This document shows positions 50,657-58,345 of a DNA stretch of 64,000 nt, piece by piece. Source of the DNA: UMGS1002 sp045586785 (lineage in GTDB: Bacteria > Bacillota > Clostridia > Oscillospirales > CAG-272); assembly GCA_045586785.1 (NCBI GenBank), contig JAZNBA010000072.1:62001-126000 (forward strand), given 5' to 3'. The position numbers and the translations under genes were made by a program. Numbering within the stretch: position 1 is the stretch's first letter; each line of letters starts with the position of its first letter. A model generated the notes under the pieces. That model was not told the origin of the DNA. It was given only the letters and a program-made list of their open reading frames with translations, and ran no database searches.

Positions 50657-52546
50657 ATGACAGGCGTTATTTATGCACGATATTCCTCGGACAACCAACG
50701 CGAAGAATCGATAGAAGGTCAGCTTCGTGAATGCACGGCGTTTGCACAAAAGAACGATATAACGATCATTGAGCATTATATAGACAGAGCATATTCTGCC
50801 AAGACAGACAACCGTCCCGAGTTTCAAAGAATGATACGCGAGAGCGCGCGGAAAGCATATGATGTGGTAATCGTATGGAAACTTGACAGATTTTCGAGAA
50901 ACCGTTTCGACTCTGCAAAATACAAAGCTGCATTGAAAAAGAACAAGATTCGCGTTATTTCCGCCACAGAAGCGATCTCCGATGGAGCAGAAGGTATTAT
51001 TCTTGAATCCGTGTTGGAAGGCATGGCAGAATACTATTCAGCAGATCTTTCGGAAAAGGTTACAAGAGGTCATACTGAAAACGCCCTCAAATGTCAGTTC
51101 AACGGCAGTGTTGTTCCTTACGGATACGTTATCGACAAGGAGAAGCATTATCAACTTGATCCCGAGAAAGCACCTATCGTTCTTGAAATCTTCAAACGAT
51201 ACACAAGCGGCGAAACGATTACCGCTATTACAAAAGATCTTAATGCAAGGGGACTAAGAACAGCTAAAGGAAATGAATTCAACAAGAACAGCCTTCACCA
51301 TATGTTGAAAAATCGTAATTATATCGGTGAATATCGCTACAAGGATTTCGTTACACCCGGTGGAGTGCCTGCTATAGTTCCCGAGGATATCTTCAATCGC
51401 GCGGTTTCCCTTATGGAAAGCAACAAACACGCGCCTGCGCGTAAGAAAGCCAAAGAGGATTACCTGCTAACAACCAAGCTTTTCTGCGGGAATTGCCTTG
51501 CTATGATGATTGGCGAAAGTGGTCAGAAAAGCAACGGGAATATTTATCGTTATTACAAATGCGCGGGTGCCAAGAAGCACGTTTGCGATAAGAAAACCGT
51601 TCGCAAAGAATGGATAGAGGATATCGCGTTACAGTTAACGATGAAGATATTGATGAGCGATGAGGACCTTCAAAAGATCGCTGATAGAATTATGGAGCTT
51701 CAAAAGACAGAAAACATGATGATACCTGTGTTGGAACGTCAATTAGAGGCTGTCCGCGCTTCTATCGATAATATTCTTAAAGCCATTGAGATGGGTGTTT
51801 GCACTCGTTCAACCAAAACGCGCCTCGAAGAACTTGAGACGGAGGAAGAACGGATTAAGGGCGATATTTGCCGTGAGCAGTTGGATTCCCGACTTGTCAC
51901 CGAAGATCAGATTTGGTATATCTTTGATAAATTCCGCCAAATGGATTTATCAATGCCCAAGCAACGCCAACGTCTGCTTGACAGTTTTCTGCAATCAATC
52001 GTTCTTTTTGATGATAAACTTATTATCTCGTTTAATTATCGTAGTCAACCCGTTACCATTATGCTCGATCAGTTGGTCGATTTTATTAACGGAAGCGGTT
52101 CGGATTTGGTAAGCGCTGCTTCACCAAAACAAAACAGGAGCACTTTGTGCTCCTGTTTTGTTTTGGTGACCCATGTTCGTCAAGACAAGCCCGCAAAATG
52201 CGCAGCATTTTGCAAATTGGCGCTTTGCGCCAATTTTTTCGATAGCCGCAATAGCGGCGTCCCGTACGGGCAGGAGCACAAAGTGCTCCTGTTTTGTTTT
52301 GATAACCCAGTCACCGAAGAAGAACCACACGTTGCCCGCCGAAGCGGTCAACTTACCGAGTTTTGCTTCGCAAAACATCGCCTCAATTTGCGAAGCAATT
52401 TCACAGCGTGTGCGCAGGGAAGAAGAACGCGTGCAGAGAATAATGGCGCACACGGCGGTTCAGATTCCCGTACGTGTCAGATCTGTGTCACTGTCACAAT
52501 CCAAAGATACCGCCGAAAGAGACCAAACGGTCACTCTCGGCGGTAA
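50657..52546 (+). CDS. Large serine recombinase with atypical C-terminal extension
   Basis: A 629-residue frame. The resolvase domain has GVIYARYSSDNQREESIEGQ with nucleophile Ser10, then VIVWKLDRFSRNR. The recombinase domain has GYVIDKEKHYQLDPEKAPIV and NRNYIGEYRYKDFVTPGGVPAIV. The zinc ribbon has FCGNCLAMMI (about 276) with a later KCAG...HVC, then a coiled coil. The usual large-serine-recombinase sequence stops near residue 485 (VDFINGSGSDLVS). The last 140 residues translate a palindrome, a 137-bp-spaced repeat and a tRNA-like remnant, so they are probably the fused attachment-site flank and not a functional domain. GAAAGGGG ribosome site. Confidence 0.88.
   Translation: MTGVIYARYSSDNQREESIEGQLRECTAFAQKNDITIIEHYIDRAYSAKTDNRPEFQRMIRESARKAYDVVIVWKLDRFSRNRFDSAKYKAALKKNKIRVISATEAISDGAEGIILESVLEGMAEYYSADLSEKVTRGHTENALKCQFNGSVVPYGYVIDKEKHYQLDPEKAPIVLEIFKRYTSGETITAITKDLNARGLRTAKGNEFNKNSLHHMLKNRNYIGEYRYKDFVTPGGVPAIVPEDIFNRAVSLMESNKHAPARKKAKEDYLLTTKLFCGNCLAMMIGESGQKSNGNIYRYYKCAGAKKHVCDKKTVRKEWIEDIALQLTMKILMSDEDLQKIADRIMELQKTENMMIPVLERQLEAVRASIDNILKAIEMGVCTRSTKTRLEELETEEERIKGDICREQLDSRLVTEDQIWYIFDKFRQMDLSMPKQRQRLLDSFLQSIVLFDDKLIISFNYRSQPVTIMLDQLVDFINGSGSDLVSAASPKQNRSTLCSCFVLVTHVRQDKPAKCAAFCKLALCANFFDSRNSGVPYGQEHKVLLFCFDNPVTEEEPHVARRSGQLTEFCFAKHRLNLRSNFTACAQGRRTRAENNGAHGGSDSRTCQICVTVTIQRYRRKRPNGHSRR
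52121..52169. repeat. Perfect 49-bp palindrome (23-bp arms, TTT loop)
   Basis: TCACCAAAACAAAACAGGAG continuing CAC pairs without mismatch with GTGCTCCTGTTTTGTTTTGG continuing TGA around TTT. It lies inside the extended recombinase frame. Its ends carry TCACCA and TGGTGACCC, the sequence of a tRNA 3' end in both orientations. Confidence 0.85.
52147..52310. repeat. Direct repeat with 137-bp period
   Basis: GTGCTCCTGTTTTGTTTTG occurs at 52147 and again at 52284, each followed by a diverged GTGACCCA/ATAACCCA. The second copy belongs to a CAGGAGCAC/GTGCTCCTG hairpin preceded by the palindrome CCCGTACGGG (52261-52270). Confidence 0.75.
52451..52479 (+). pseudogene. tRNA-Glu-like remnant at the island edge
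   Basis: CACGGCGGT (52451-52459) and GATTCCCGTACG (52463-52474) match tRNA-Glu positions 26908-26916 and 26928-26939 in the same order, with eight bases between them missing and the CCA end changed. This fits a decayed copy of the 3' half of tRNA-Glu left by integration or deletion. Confidence 0.55.
52509..52544. terminator. Hairpin between convergent recombinase and sigma-operon genes
   Basis: ACCGCCGA/TCGGCGGT outer stem with an inner GAGACC/GGTC pairing. T-runs are poor on both strands. Confidence 0.5.
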
Positions 52547-52552
52547 AACTGT

Positions 52553-53398
52553 TTATTCATAATCGCCCGGGTTTTCAGCGAATTTTTCCGCATCCTGTGC
52601 GTAATAATAGTCGTTTGCTGCCTCATTTGATGCATTGACTCTCTCTACCAATCCTTCTTCGTAGATGTCGGAATAAAGAAAATCCATTACTTCAACTCGC
52701 CCGTATTTATAAAGACTTCCCTCGGTTTGGGGATATTCGAGAACGCAATCAATGGCGTAGAATCCAACTCCCGCACTGTCAAAGCATTTGCGTACTTCAA
52801 GAAGCATCTTTGCTAAACGATCTGCCGATACGGTATTATCGGCTATATACACGGTTAATTTTCCTGATTTTGATCCAAGCTCGTTTACATTGTAATAGGC
52901 ATCAAGTGTCAGCTCATCAGTTATGAGGGCATATTCCGGATAGTCTAATGCATCCTTGAACTCCATGGGAACAAATATAAGCTCACCGTATCCGATATGC
53001 GCGTTATATGGAAAAGCATTACTGTCAAATATGGTATCAACCGCTTTGCGATAATCTGCGCCGAGTCTGTCTGCGGTATTCCAGCCGTTTGTTACGCTGT
53101 TGTCATAATCATCATCCTGCAGCTTGCCAAATCCATTGATCAAAAGTGTAAAATGGGTGTCAATGCTGCTCGGAGATGATATATAAGCGTGATAATAACA
53201 GTCTTTAAAGCTGTAGGTTACTCGTTCAAGCTCATAGTCTTTGTCGCCATACGTTTCTTTGATATATTTTTCGGCGGTATTTTGTGCCAATGCTTTGGAT
53301 ATAGGATTGCCGATAAGCGAGTTGGCAAACATACATACGCCTACGATCAGAGCAGCTGCTAAAATAAAGGCAGCTATTTTTAATATTTTTTTCTTCAT
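52553..53398 (-). CDS. Unknown membrane-anchored extracytoplasmic protein of the ECF operon
   Basis: The 281-residue product from ATG 53398 has a basic start KKKILKIAAFILAAALIVGVC, a signal anchor or signal peptide. A 240-residue extracytoplasmic part with many Tyr/Asp follows (AEKYIKETYGDKDYELERVTYSF). I do not recognise the domain. The repeated family-like pattern of small secreted proteins behind ECF sigma/anti-sigma pairs in clostridia suggests an envelope-stress effector. Start overlaps the anti-sigma stop (ATGA), with AAAGGAG. Confidence 0.75.
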   Translation of the reverse strand: MKKKILKIAAFILAAALIVGVCMFANSLIGNPISKALAQNTAEKYIKETYGDKDYELERVTYSFKDCYYHAYISSPSSIDTHFTLLINGFGKLQDDDYDNSVTNGWNTADRLGADYRKAVDTIFDSNAFPYNAHIGYGELIFVPMEFKDALDYPEYALITDELTLDAYYNVNELGSKSGKLTVYIADNTVSADRLAKMLLEVRKCFDSAGVGFYAIDCVLEYPQTEGSLYKYGRVEVMDFLYSDIYEEGLVERVNASNEAANDYYYAQDAEKFAENPGDYE

Positions 53399-53949
53399 TT
53401 GTTGTTCTCCTTTCTGAATGCAAAATGCAAAAGAAATGCGATTGCAATGCCTACAAGTACAAATATGCTGTAGATCAATGTCCACATAAGGGCAGAGTAA
53501 AAATCAAGCTCAACTAACTTGAACAGGCAAATAAACATATCAATAATCAAAAGAAGTATGGGCATCTTGTATATTGCTTTCCATCGGAATACGTAATATC
53601 CGAATATGCCGACAACAGGCATAATCAAGCTGTTATACATCAGATTTTCTCCGCCCGTCCATCCAAATCCAAGAAAGATCAAAAATATTAGAGCTGAATA
53701 GGCGATCGAATAAAATTGTCTGTTCATTCGCTTCATCATTTTCTTGAAAGGCTTTGCGCTATCAGCGCTCGGCGCAGGGGTGTTTTCAATTGCCGTAAGA
53801 CCTGCGCCATCTTTCAAATTTGTAAGTTCGACTTGACATTCGGAACAGTTTTCCAAATGCTTGCTTATATAATGTGCCGTTTGCTCGCTCACCATATTCT
53901 CAACGTAAAGCGGAAGCAGGTCTCTGACAATGCTGCAATCATTTTTCAC
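53395..53949 (-). CDS. Anti-sigma factor with zinc-finger (zf-HC2) N-terminus
   Basis: The 184-residue protein from GTG 53949 (GGAGGAAG upstream) begins NDCSIVRDLLPLYVENMVS and has the zinc motif HISKHLENCSECQ (His-x3-Cys-x2-Cys), followed by about four membrane helices. It should hold the cognate sigma factor at the membrane until a signal arrives. It overlaps the sigma gene by 11 bases, the classic coupling of the two. Confidence 0.88.
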   Translation of the reverse strand: MKNDCSIVRDLLPLYVENMVSEQTAHYISKHLENCSECQVELTNLKDGAGLTAIENTPAPSADSAKPFKKMMKRMNRQFYSIAYSALIFLIFLGFGWTGGENLMYNSLIMPVVGIFGYYVFRWKAIYKMPILLLIIDMFICLFKLVELDFYSALMWTLIYSIFVLVGIAIAFLLHFAFRKENNK

Positions 53950-54442
53950 GGTTTTCTTCCTCCAATCTTTGTTTAATAATTTTTCGCGCTCGATGATAGG
54001 TGACACAAGCCCAATTTTCGGTCTTGCCGAAGATATCGGCGATCTGCTTGAATGAGAGCTCTGCATATACTCGCCACATAAAAACTTCCTTGTACGGCTC
54101 GCTCACATCGTGCAGTATTTTTTGTATGCGCTCTATCTCATCTCGCTTAGCATATTCGTCAGCCACGCCCGGGGACCGATCGGGTATCTCCAGCATTTCG
54201 GCTTTGTCAATGTGTTCCGTTCTGTTGCTTTTTTTTATGTATGAATAATAGCAGTTTTTGGCTATTTGACACAGCCAGACGCGCACGTCGCAATCACCGC
54301 GAAAGCTATCGATGGACTTCATAGCTTTGAAAAAGGTATCGCTTGTTATTTCTTCGGCAATATGCTCGTTGCCCGAAAGCCGCAGAATATACAAATAAAC
54401 ATCGTTGAAATATGTGGTGTACAGTTGCTCAAAATCCGTCAC
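53939..54442 (-). CDS. ECF-type RNA polymerase sigma factor
   Basis: The 167-residue sigma-70 protein has region 2 (FNDVYLYILRLSGNEHIAEEITSDTFFKA, RVWLCQIAKNCYYSYIKK) and region 4 (VSEPYKEVFMWRVYAELSFKQIADIFGKTENWACVTYHRARKII). Such factors pass envelope signals to a small regulon. It begins at GTG 54442 with a strong AAGGAGGTGAT. An ECF-like promoter precedes it, suggesting autoregulation. Confidence 0.93.
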   Translation of the reverse strand: MTDFEQLYTTYFNDVYLYILRLSGNEHIAEEITSDTFFKAMKSIDSFRGDCDVRVWLCQIAKNCYYSYIKKSNRTEHIDKAEMLEIPDRSPGVADEYAKRDEIERIQKILHDVSEPYKEVFMWRVYAELSFKQIADIFGKTENWACVTYHRARKIIKQRLEEENREK

Positions 54443-54464
54443 TCTATCACCTCCTTCACCTATA

Positions 54465-54491
54465 AGACTCCGAAGAAAAGAAAATCTTACA
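54465..54491 (-). promoter_or_regulatory. Candidate ECF autoregulatory promoter
   Basis: On the minus strand TGTAAG (54491-54486) and AGTCT (54469-54465) are 16 bases apart, 24 bases before the sigma start. This resembles TGTAAC/CGTCT promoters of clostridial and bacillar ECF factors. Confidence 0.5.
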
Positions 54492-54541
54492 AACTTTTTT
54501 ATAATTATATCATATTTTTTTTAAAATTGCGTGAAAACACG

Positions 54542-54571
54542 AAAAAAGGTGCCGCATAACGCAACACCTTT
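54542..54571 (-). terminator. Terminator of the radical SAM operon
   Basis: On the minus strand AAAGGTG/CACCTTT plus inner TGC/GCG pairing is followed by TTTTTT, 18 bases after the GNAT stop. Confidence 0.8.
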
Positions 54572-54588
54572 GGCTGATTGAGGTTGTA

Positions 54589-55653
54589 TTACAGTAATCC
54601 GCACTCAAAAAAAGCATTTTTAGTATCCGGTGCCTTGTAAGCTTGTTCGCTCCAGGGAAACCTTATTTCGTACAGCTTTGTTTCAAAGCTGATGCTGGGC
54701 AGCTTGTCAAGCATTGGCGCGGCAAAGTGATCCCGCGGCAGACCTATAACAAACATACCGTATCTTTTGGCGATCTCGCGCTTGATCTCGTTGAGAAAAA
54801 CGCGGTAATAATATTCGCTGTCGTCTTGGCATATGAAAAACGCAAGCATCGGGAACTCAAGCGGTTTATTTTGCTTTGGAAGCTTGATATAGCCAAGCGC
54901 GGACAGCAAGGGATTGAAAACACGCGCGAGCTTCATGATGCTTCCGTACCTTTTTACAATATACTGCTTATAATCTGTTTGGTTCCAGAGAGCGGCGGCG
55001 GCGACGATGCTTGCGCCGTCTTTGAGCAGATAAAAGTCTTGTGTCTTGAGGCCATGAAACTGCTCGATAGAACGGACAACAGGGAACATATCTCTTTTTT
55101 TGCCCTCGGCATTCAAAAAATCGATAAGTTCTACGGTGTCGTCTTGCGTTGCCCGGCGGAACGTAAGGCTGTTCTTGGGTGTTTTTATTTTGACAGCAGG
55201 ATTTATGATATATGTTTTGTATCCGGATATAGGGGTCATGGAGATCACTCGGCGGCTGCTTTCAAACATTTTCTGTGCGTCAACATTGTCGGACACAACA
55301 GAGCAGTAATAAAAGTCAACTCCGTCCTGCTGCAGGTCGCGTATAAAGCCGGCGCCAAATCCAACGCCGCCCTCATATGCCGCATCCTTTTTAAGACCGC
55401 ATACGTATGCCGCGCGGCACGCTTCGCCGCCGATATATACCTCTCGCACAATCTTAGCGCAGGTGCCTACAGTCCTGCCTTGCTTTTTTGAAACAAAGAC
55501 CGTAGTCTGTCCGTCCTCTTTCATATAAGATTCATACGCATCGGGGCGGCGTGTGTATATCAGCTCTATTTGCCCTTTGGCGGCAGAGCTTTCGAGTATG
55601 CGCAGTATTTCTGCACCGTCCTCTTGTGTGGCGTGATATTTTGACGTGATCAT
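54589..55653 (-). CDS. GNAT-family acetyltransferase-like protein, last gene of the radical SAM operon
   Basis: The 354-residue protein shows two GNAT-like halves: residues 1-135 with KKQGRTVGTCAKIVREVYIGGEA and VCGLKKDAAYEGGVGFGAGFI, and 160-300 with FRRATQDDTVELIDFLNAEG. The acetyl-CoA loop (Q/RxxGxG/A) is poorly conserved in both, so the substrate and even activity are uncertain. Its ATG overlaps the stop of the first radical SAM gene (ATGA), so it belongs to that operon and probably acylates or otherwise finishes the product. Confidence 0.78.
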   Translation of the reverse strand: MITSKYHATQEDGAEILRILESSAAKGQIELIYTRRPDAYESYMKEDGQTTVFVSKKQGRTVGTCAKIVREVYIGGEACRAAYVCGLKKDAAYEGGVGFGAGFIRDLQQDGVDFYYCSVVSDNVDAQKMFESSRRVISMTPISGYKTYIINPAVKIKTPKNSLTFRRATQDDTVELIDFLNAEGKKRDMFPVVRSIEQFHGLKTQDFYLLKDGASIVAAAALWNQTDYKQYIVKRYGSIMKLARVFNPLLSALGYIKLPKQNKPLEFPMLAFFICQDDSEYYYRVFLNEIKREIAKRYGMFVIGLPRDHFAAPMLDKLPSISFETKLYEIRFPWSEQAYKAPDTKNAFFECGLL

Positions 55654-56990
55654 TTTTTGTTTTCTTCGAGGTTTTCGCCTATGGGTATGCCGGCACGTTT
55701 GTCAACTTCAAAGTGAAAAAGGATGTTTATGAACCAATATGCCAGATTTATCATAAAACGGCGGGAGCGCTTAAACATAGTTCTTCCGCGCTTGAAGATA
55801 GAACCGAAACGGAAAAATTCTTTTTTGTATTGCTTACAGAAGATACGCAGCGATTCAGGGGTCAACTGTTTGGGCGTGAAGGTGATGGTACCGAAGGTGT
55901 AGCCGCTCTCAAGCCACCAGTTTTCCGAAATAAGGCGTTCGTCTGCCTTGAAGGCGTCATATGTCTTGGTGTTAGGGAAGATCAGAAGGTGGTTGAACGC
56001 TACGACAAAGAATTGATGCTTTTGGCAAAATTCAAGTGTTGCCTTGAAGGTGTCCTCGTTGTCAGAGTCAAAACCGAAAACAAAACTTGCGTAAATGCCG
56101 ATACCTGCGTCATGTATCTTGCTGATAAGTGCGTCTCGCTCGCCGAGGCGTTCCGTCCAGCCCTTGTTCATCTGTTTCAGGTTGTCACTCTCAATAGATT
56201 CAAAGCCGATGAGCACCATTTCACAGCCGCTTTCTTTCATAAGACGCAGCATTTCTTCATCTCTGGCGATGTCAAGCGTGATCTGGGTCGTCCATATGAT
56301 GTTGATCTTTTTCAGCTCCCGGAAAAGCTCACGCGCAAATGCCTTGTCCGAGAATATGCTGTCGTCCACAAAGAAAAATATCTTGTGGTTACAAGCCTTG
56401 ATCTCGGCGATAATGTCCGAAACCTCGCGGTGTATGTAGTGCTGATGATAATAGCCCGCAATGGAGCAAAACTCGCAGTTGTGATAACAGCCGCGCCCCG
56501 TTTCCACAAGAGATACGGGAAGATACTTTTTTATTTTATCGGCGTAAATGCTTCTGTCCGGCATTTTGTAAGCAATGCAAGCACCGCCGTCATAACGCTT
56601 TTTTAAAGTGTCTGACTCAAGGTCGGCAAGCACTGAGGCGATGAGGCGATCGGCATTGCCCACCATAATGGAGTCGGCATGTTCCATTGCTTCTTCGGGA
56701 CAGAGCGTGACGTGATAGCCGCCCATAATGACTTTTTTACCGCGCTTCTGAAATTCCGACGCGATAAAATAAGCTCGCTTGGCGGTGTATGTTTCCACTG
56801 TTATAAAAACAATATCTGTTTCAGTGTCATAATTGATGCGTTCGATTCTGTCGTCATAAAACTCTCGCTCAAACTTATCGGGGATCATGGAGTTGAGTAC
56901 AGCGATGGTGAGCGGCTCCATAAGCCAGCTTCGCAGGTATTTTTGTCCCGCCTTTTTGCCGATCGCGGGAAGTATAAAGGTTATTTTCAT
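55650..56990 (-). CDS. B12-binding-domain radical SAM enzyme 1 (of five)
   Basis: The 446-residue protein has an N-terminal cobalamin-binding-type Rossmann domain (PLTIAVLNSMIP, FYDDRIE, KKVIMGGYHVTLCPEEA), then the radical SAM core with cluster Cys168, Cys172 and Cys175 (GRGCYHNCEFC), FVDDSIFSD, MVLIGFESIESDN and a C-terminal DUF4070-like region with LLIFPNTKTYDAF and a hydrophobic tail. No Asp-x-His-x-x-Gly is seen, so any B12 would bind without the lower His ligand. Closest in the window to enzymes 2 and 3. It is coupled to its neighbours by four-base overlaps on both sides. Confidence 0.92.
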   Translation of the reverse strand: MKITFILPAIGKKAGQKYLRSWLMEPLTIAVLNSMIPDKFEREFYDDRIERINYDTETDIVFITVETYTAKRAYFIASEFQKRGKKVIMGGYHVTLCPEEAMEHADSIMVGNADRLIASVLADLESDTLKKRYDGGACIAYKMPDRSIYADKIKKYLPVSLVETGRGCYHNCEFCSIAGYYHQHYIHREVSDIIAEIKACNHKIFFFVDDSIFSDKAFARELFRELKKINIIWTTQITLDIARDEEMLRLMKESGCEMVLIGFESIESDNLKQMNKGWTERLGERDALISKIHDAGIGIYASFVFGFDSDNEDTFKATLEFCQKHQFFVVAFNHLLIFPNTKTYDAFKADERLISENWWLESGYTFGTITFTPKQLTPESLRIFCKQYKKEFFRFGSIFKRGRTMFKRSRRFMINLAYWFINILFHFEVDKRAGIPIGENLEENKK

Positions 56991-58345
56991 TCAATTTCTC
57001 CTTCGTCCTTTTCCCGACAGCCGAAGGTCATTCCTTGTTTTTCGAACACCTCTCTGCGGAATACGGGATTGTAGATTATATATGTGAAAAAACGAATCGG
57101 ATTGCGTAAATTGGTTCGTGGCTCAAACAGTCGATATATTACCGACGAGATGCTGTTAAAATGTTTTCTGCAGTAATATGCCGCTTCGGTAAGCTGGGGG
57201 GCGGTCATGTTGGACGGCACGAATGCGGCGTAATTGAAGCGGTATTCGGGATGCAACCACCATTTTCCGTCGTAAAGCAAACGTCCCTCTGCCGCCAGTT
57301 GATCATAGAGCGCCGTTCCGGGGTAGGGCATCAGAATGTTGTATGCCGAGAAACAGAATTTGTTTTTCAGCGCAAACTTATAGGTTGCTTTGATGCTTTC
57401 GGGTGTATCGGTGTCATGTCCTACGGTGAATGCAGCCCATGTTTGCAGTCCGTATTTTCTCAGCTTTTTTATGGCGTCCTTATACTGATCCTGCACAAAT
57501 TTTTTGTTTACGCCCTTGCCCATGGTATTTATGCTGTCCGCTCTGATAGATTCAAATCCTATGACATGTCCCAAGCATCCGCTTTTGACCATAAGTTTCA
57601 TTAGTTCATCGTCTTCCAGCATATCGATACTGCCTTGACTTACCCATTTTATTTTTAGCGGTATCAGTCTTTTAAACAGCTCTTTGGCCTTTTGCTTGTT
57701 TCCGACAATATTGTCATCAACAAAAAATATCAGCTTTCTTTTCTGGCTGCGTATTTCGCTGATCACCTCGTCTATATCACGGCAAAAATGCTTTTGCTTG
57801 AAATAAACACTTGAGGCGCAGTATTTGCAGCTGTAACGGCAGCCGCGGCTGAACTGCATGAGTGTTATCGGCATATATTTTTTGCCTTCAAATATATCTC
57901 GGCGTGTTATTACGCCTTTTTGCGGAATCAAGACAGGATCGCAATGATATTCCGATTTCAGCTTGCCTTGGCGGACATCCTCGATCATCTCGCCCCATTT
58001 ATCCTCGGCATCACCTATCATGATGCTGTCGCAGTGTTGCTTTACTTCCTCGGGAATAAGCGTAACATGCATTCCGCCCATTATGACCTGTCTGCCGCGC
58101 TTTCTGTATTCTTCGCTTATTTCATACGCGCGTCGAGCTGTAAAAGTCTCTACCGTGATGGCAACAAGATCGGTCGGTTCGTCGTAGGGGATAGACTCCA
58201 ATCTGTCATCATACATTACGACGTCTACATCGGACGGCGTGAGTGCGGCAAGTATTCCAAGCTGTAACGGCTCCATGCTGGCATTGTCAACATAAAGACT
58301 GTGCTCACGTCTTCCTATATTTGGCTTTATCAGTGTTATCTTCAT
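56987..58345 (-). CDS. B12-binding-domain radical SAM enzyme 2 (of five)
   Basis: The 452-residue protein has the same architecture: PLQLGILAALTP, MYDDRLESIPYDE, QVIMGGMHVTLIPEE, cluster Cys169/Cys173/Cys176 (SRGCRYSCKYC), FVDDNIVGNKQKAKELF and a C-terminal stretch with MPYPGTALYDQLAAEGRL. The ATG at 58345 is preferred over 58363 because GGGAG lies seven bases upstream. It overlaps the stop of enzyme 3 by four bases. Product unknown. Confidence 0.92.
   Translation of the reverse strand: MKITLIKPNIGRREHSLYVDNASMEPLQLGILAALTPSDVDVVMYDDRLESIPYDEPTDLVAITVETFTARRAYEISEEYRKRGRQVIMGGMHVTLIPEEVKQHCDSIMIGDAEDKWGEMIEDVRQGKLKSEYHCDPVLIPQKGVITRRDIFEGKKYMPITLMQFSRGCRYSCKYCASSVYFKQKHFCRDIDEVISEIRSQKRKLIFFVDDNIVGNKQKAKELFKRLIPLKIKWVSQGSIDMLEDDELMKLMVKSGCLGHVIGFESIRADSINTMGKGVNKKFVQDQYKDAIKKLRKYGLQTWAAFTVGHDTDTPESIKATYKFALKNKFCFSAYNILMPYPGTALYDQLAAEGRLLYDGKWWLHPEYRFNYAAFVPSNMTAPQLTEAAYYCRKHFNSISSVIYRLFEPRTNLRNPIRFFTYIIYNPVFRREVFEKQGMTFGCREKDEGEIE

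Larger units (their letters stand above)
26948..52480. mobile_element. Composite genomic island with mobilization module, NRPS cargo and two recombinases
   Basis: The segment starts at the CCA end of tRNA-Glu and runs to a tRNA-Glu-like remnant at 52451-52479. It contains relaxase, MobC-like and ParB-like proteins, TnpV, a tyrosine integrase at 31831, a serine recombinase at 50657, and cargo (dGTPase-like protein, NRPS cluster, HEPN protein). Codon use and base composition shift from gene to gene: the dGTPase-like and two unknown genes are clearly AT-richer than their neighbours. The presence of two unrelated integrases suggests at least two elements stacked at one site. Exact ends are inferred. 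Confidence 0.7.

Noticed and set aside
52173..52562. 129-residue plus-strand frame overlapping the recombinase end
   Set aside because: No ribosome site, translates repeats and the tRNA remnant in another frame, low-complexity start. It could be a fossil but is not supported as a gene.
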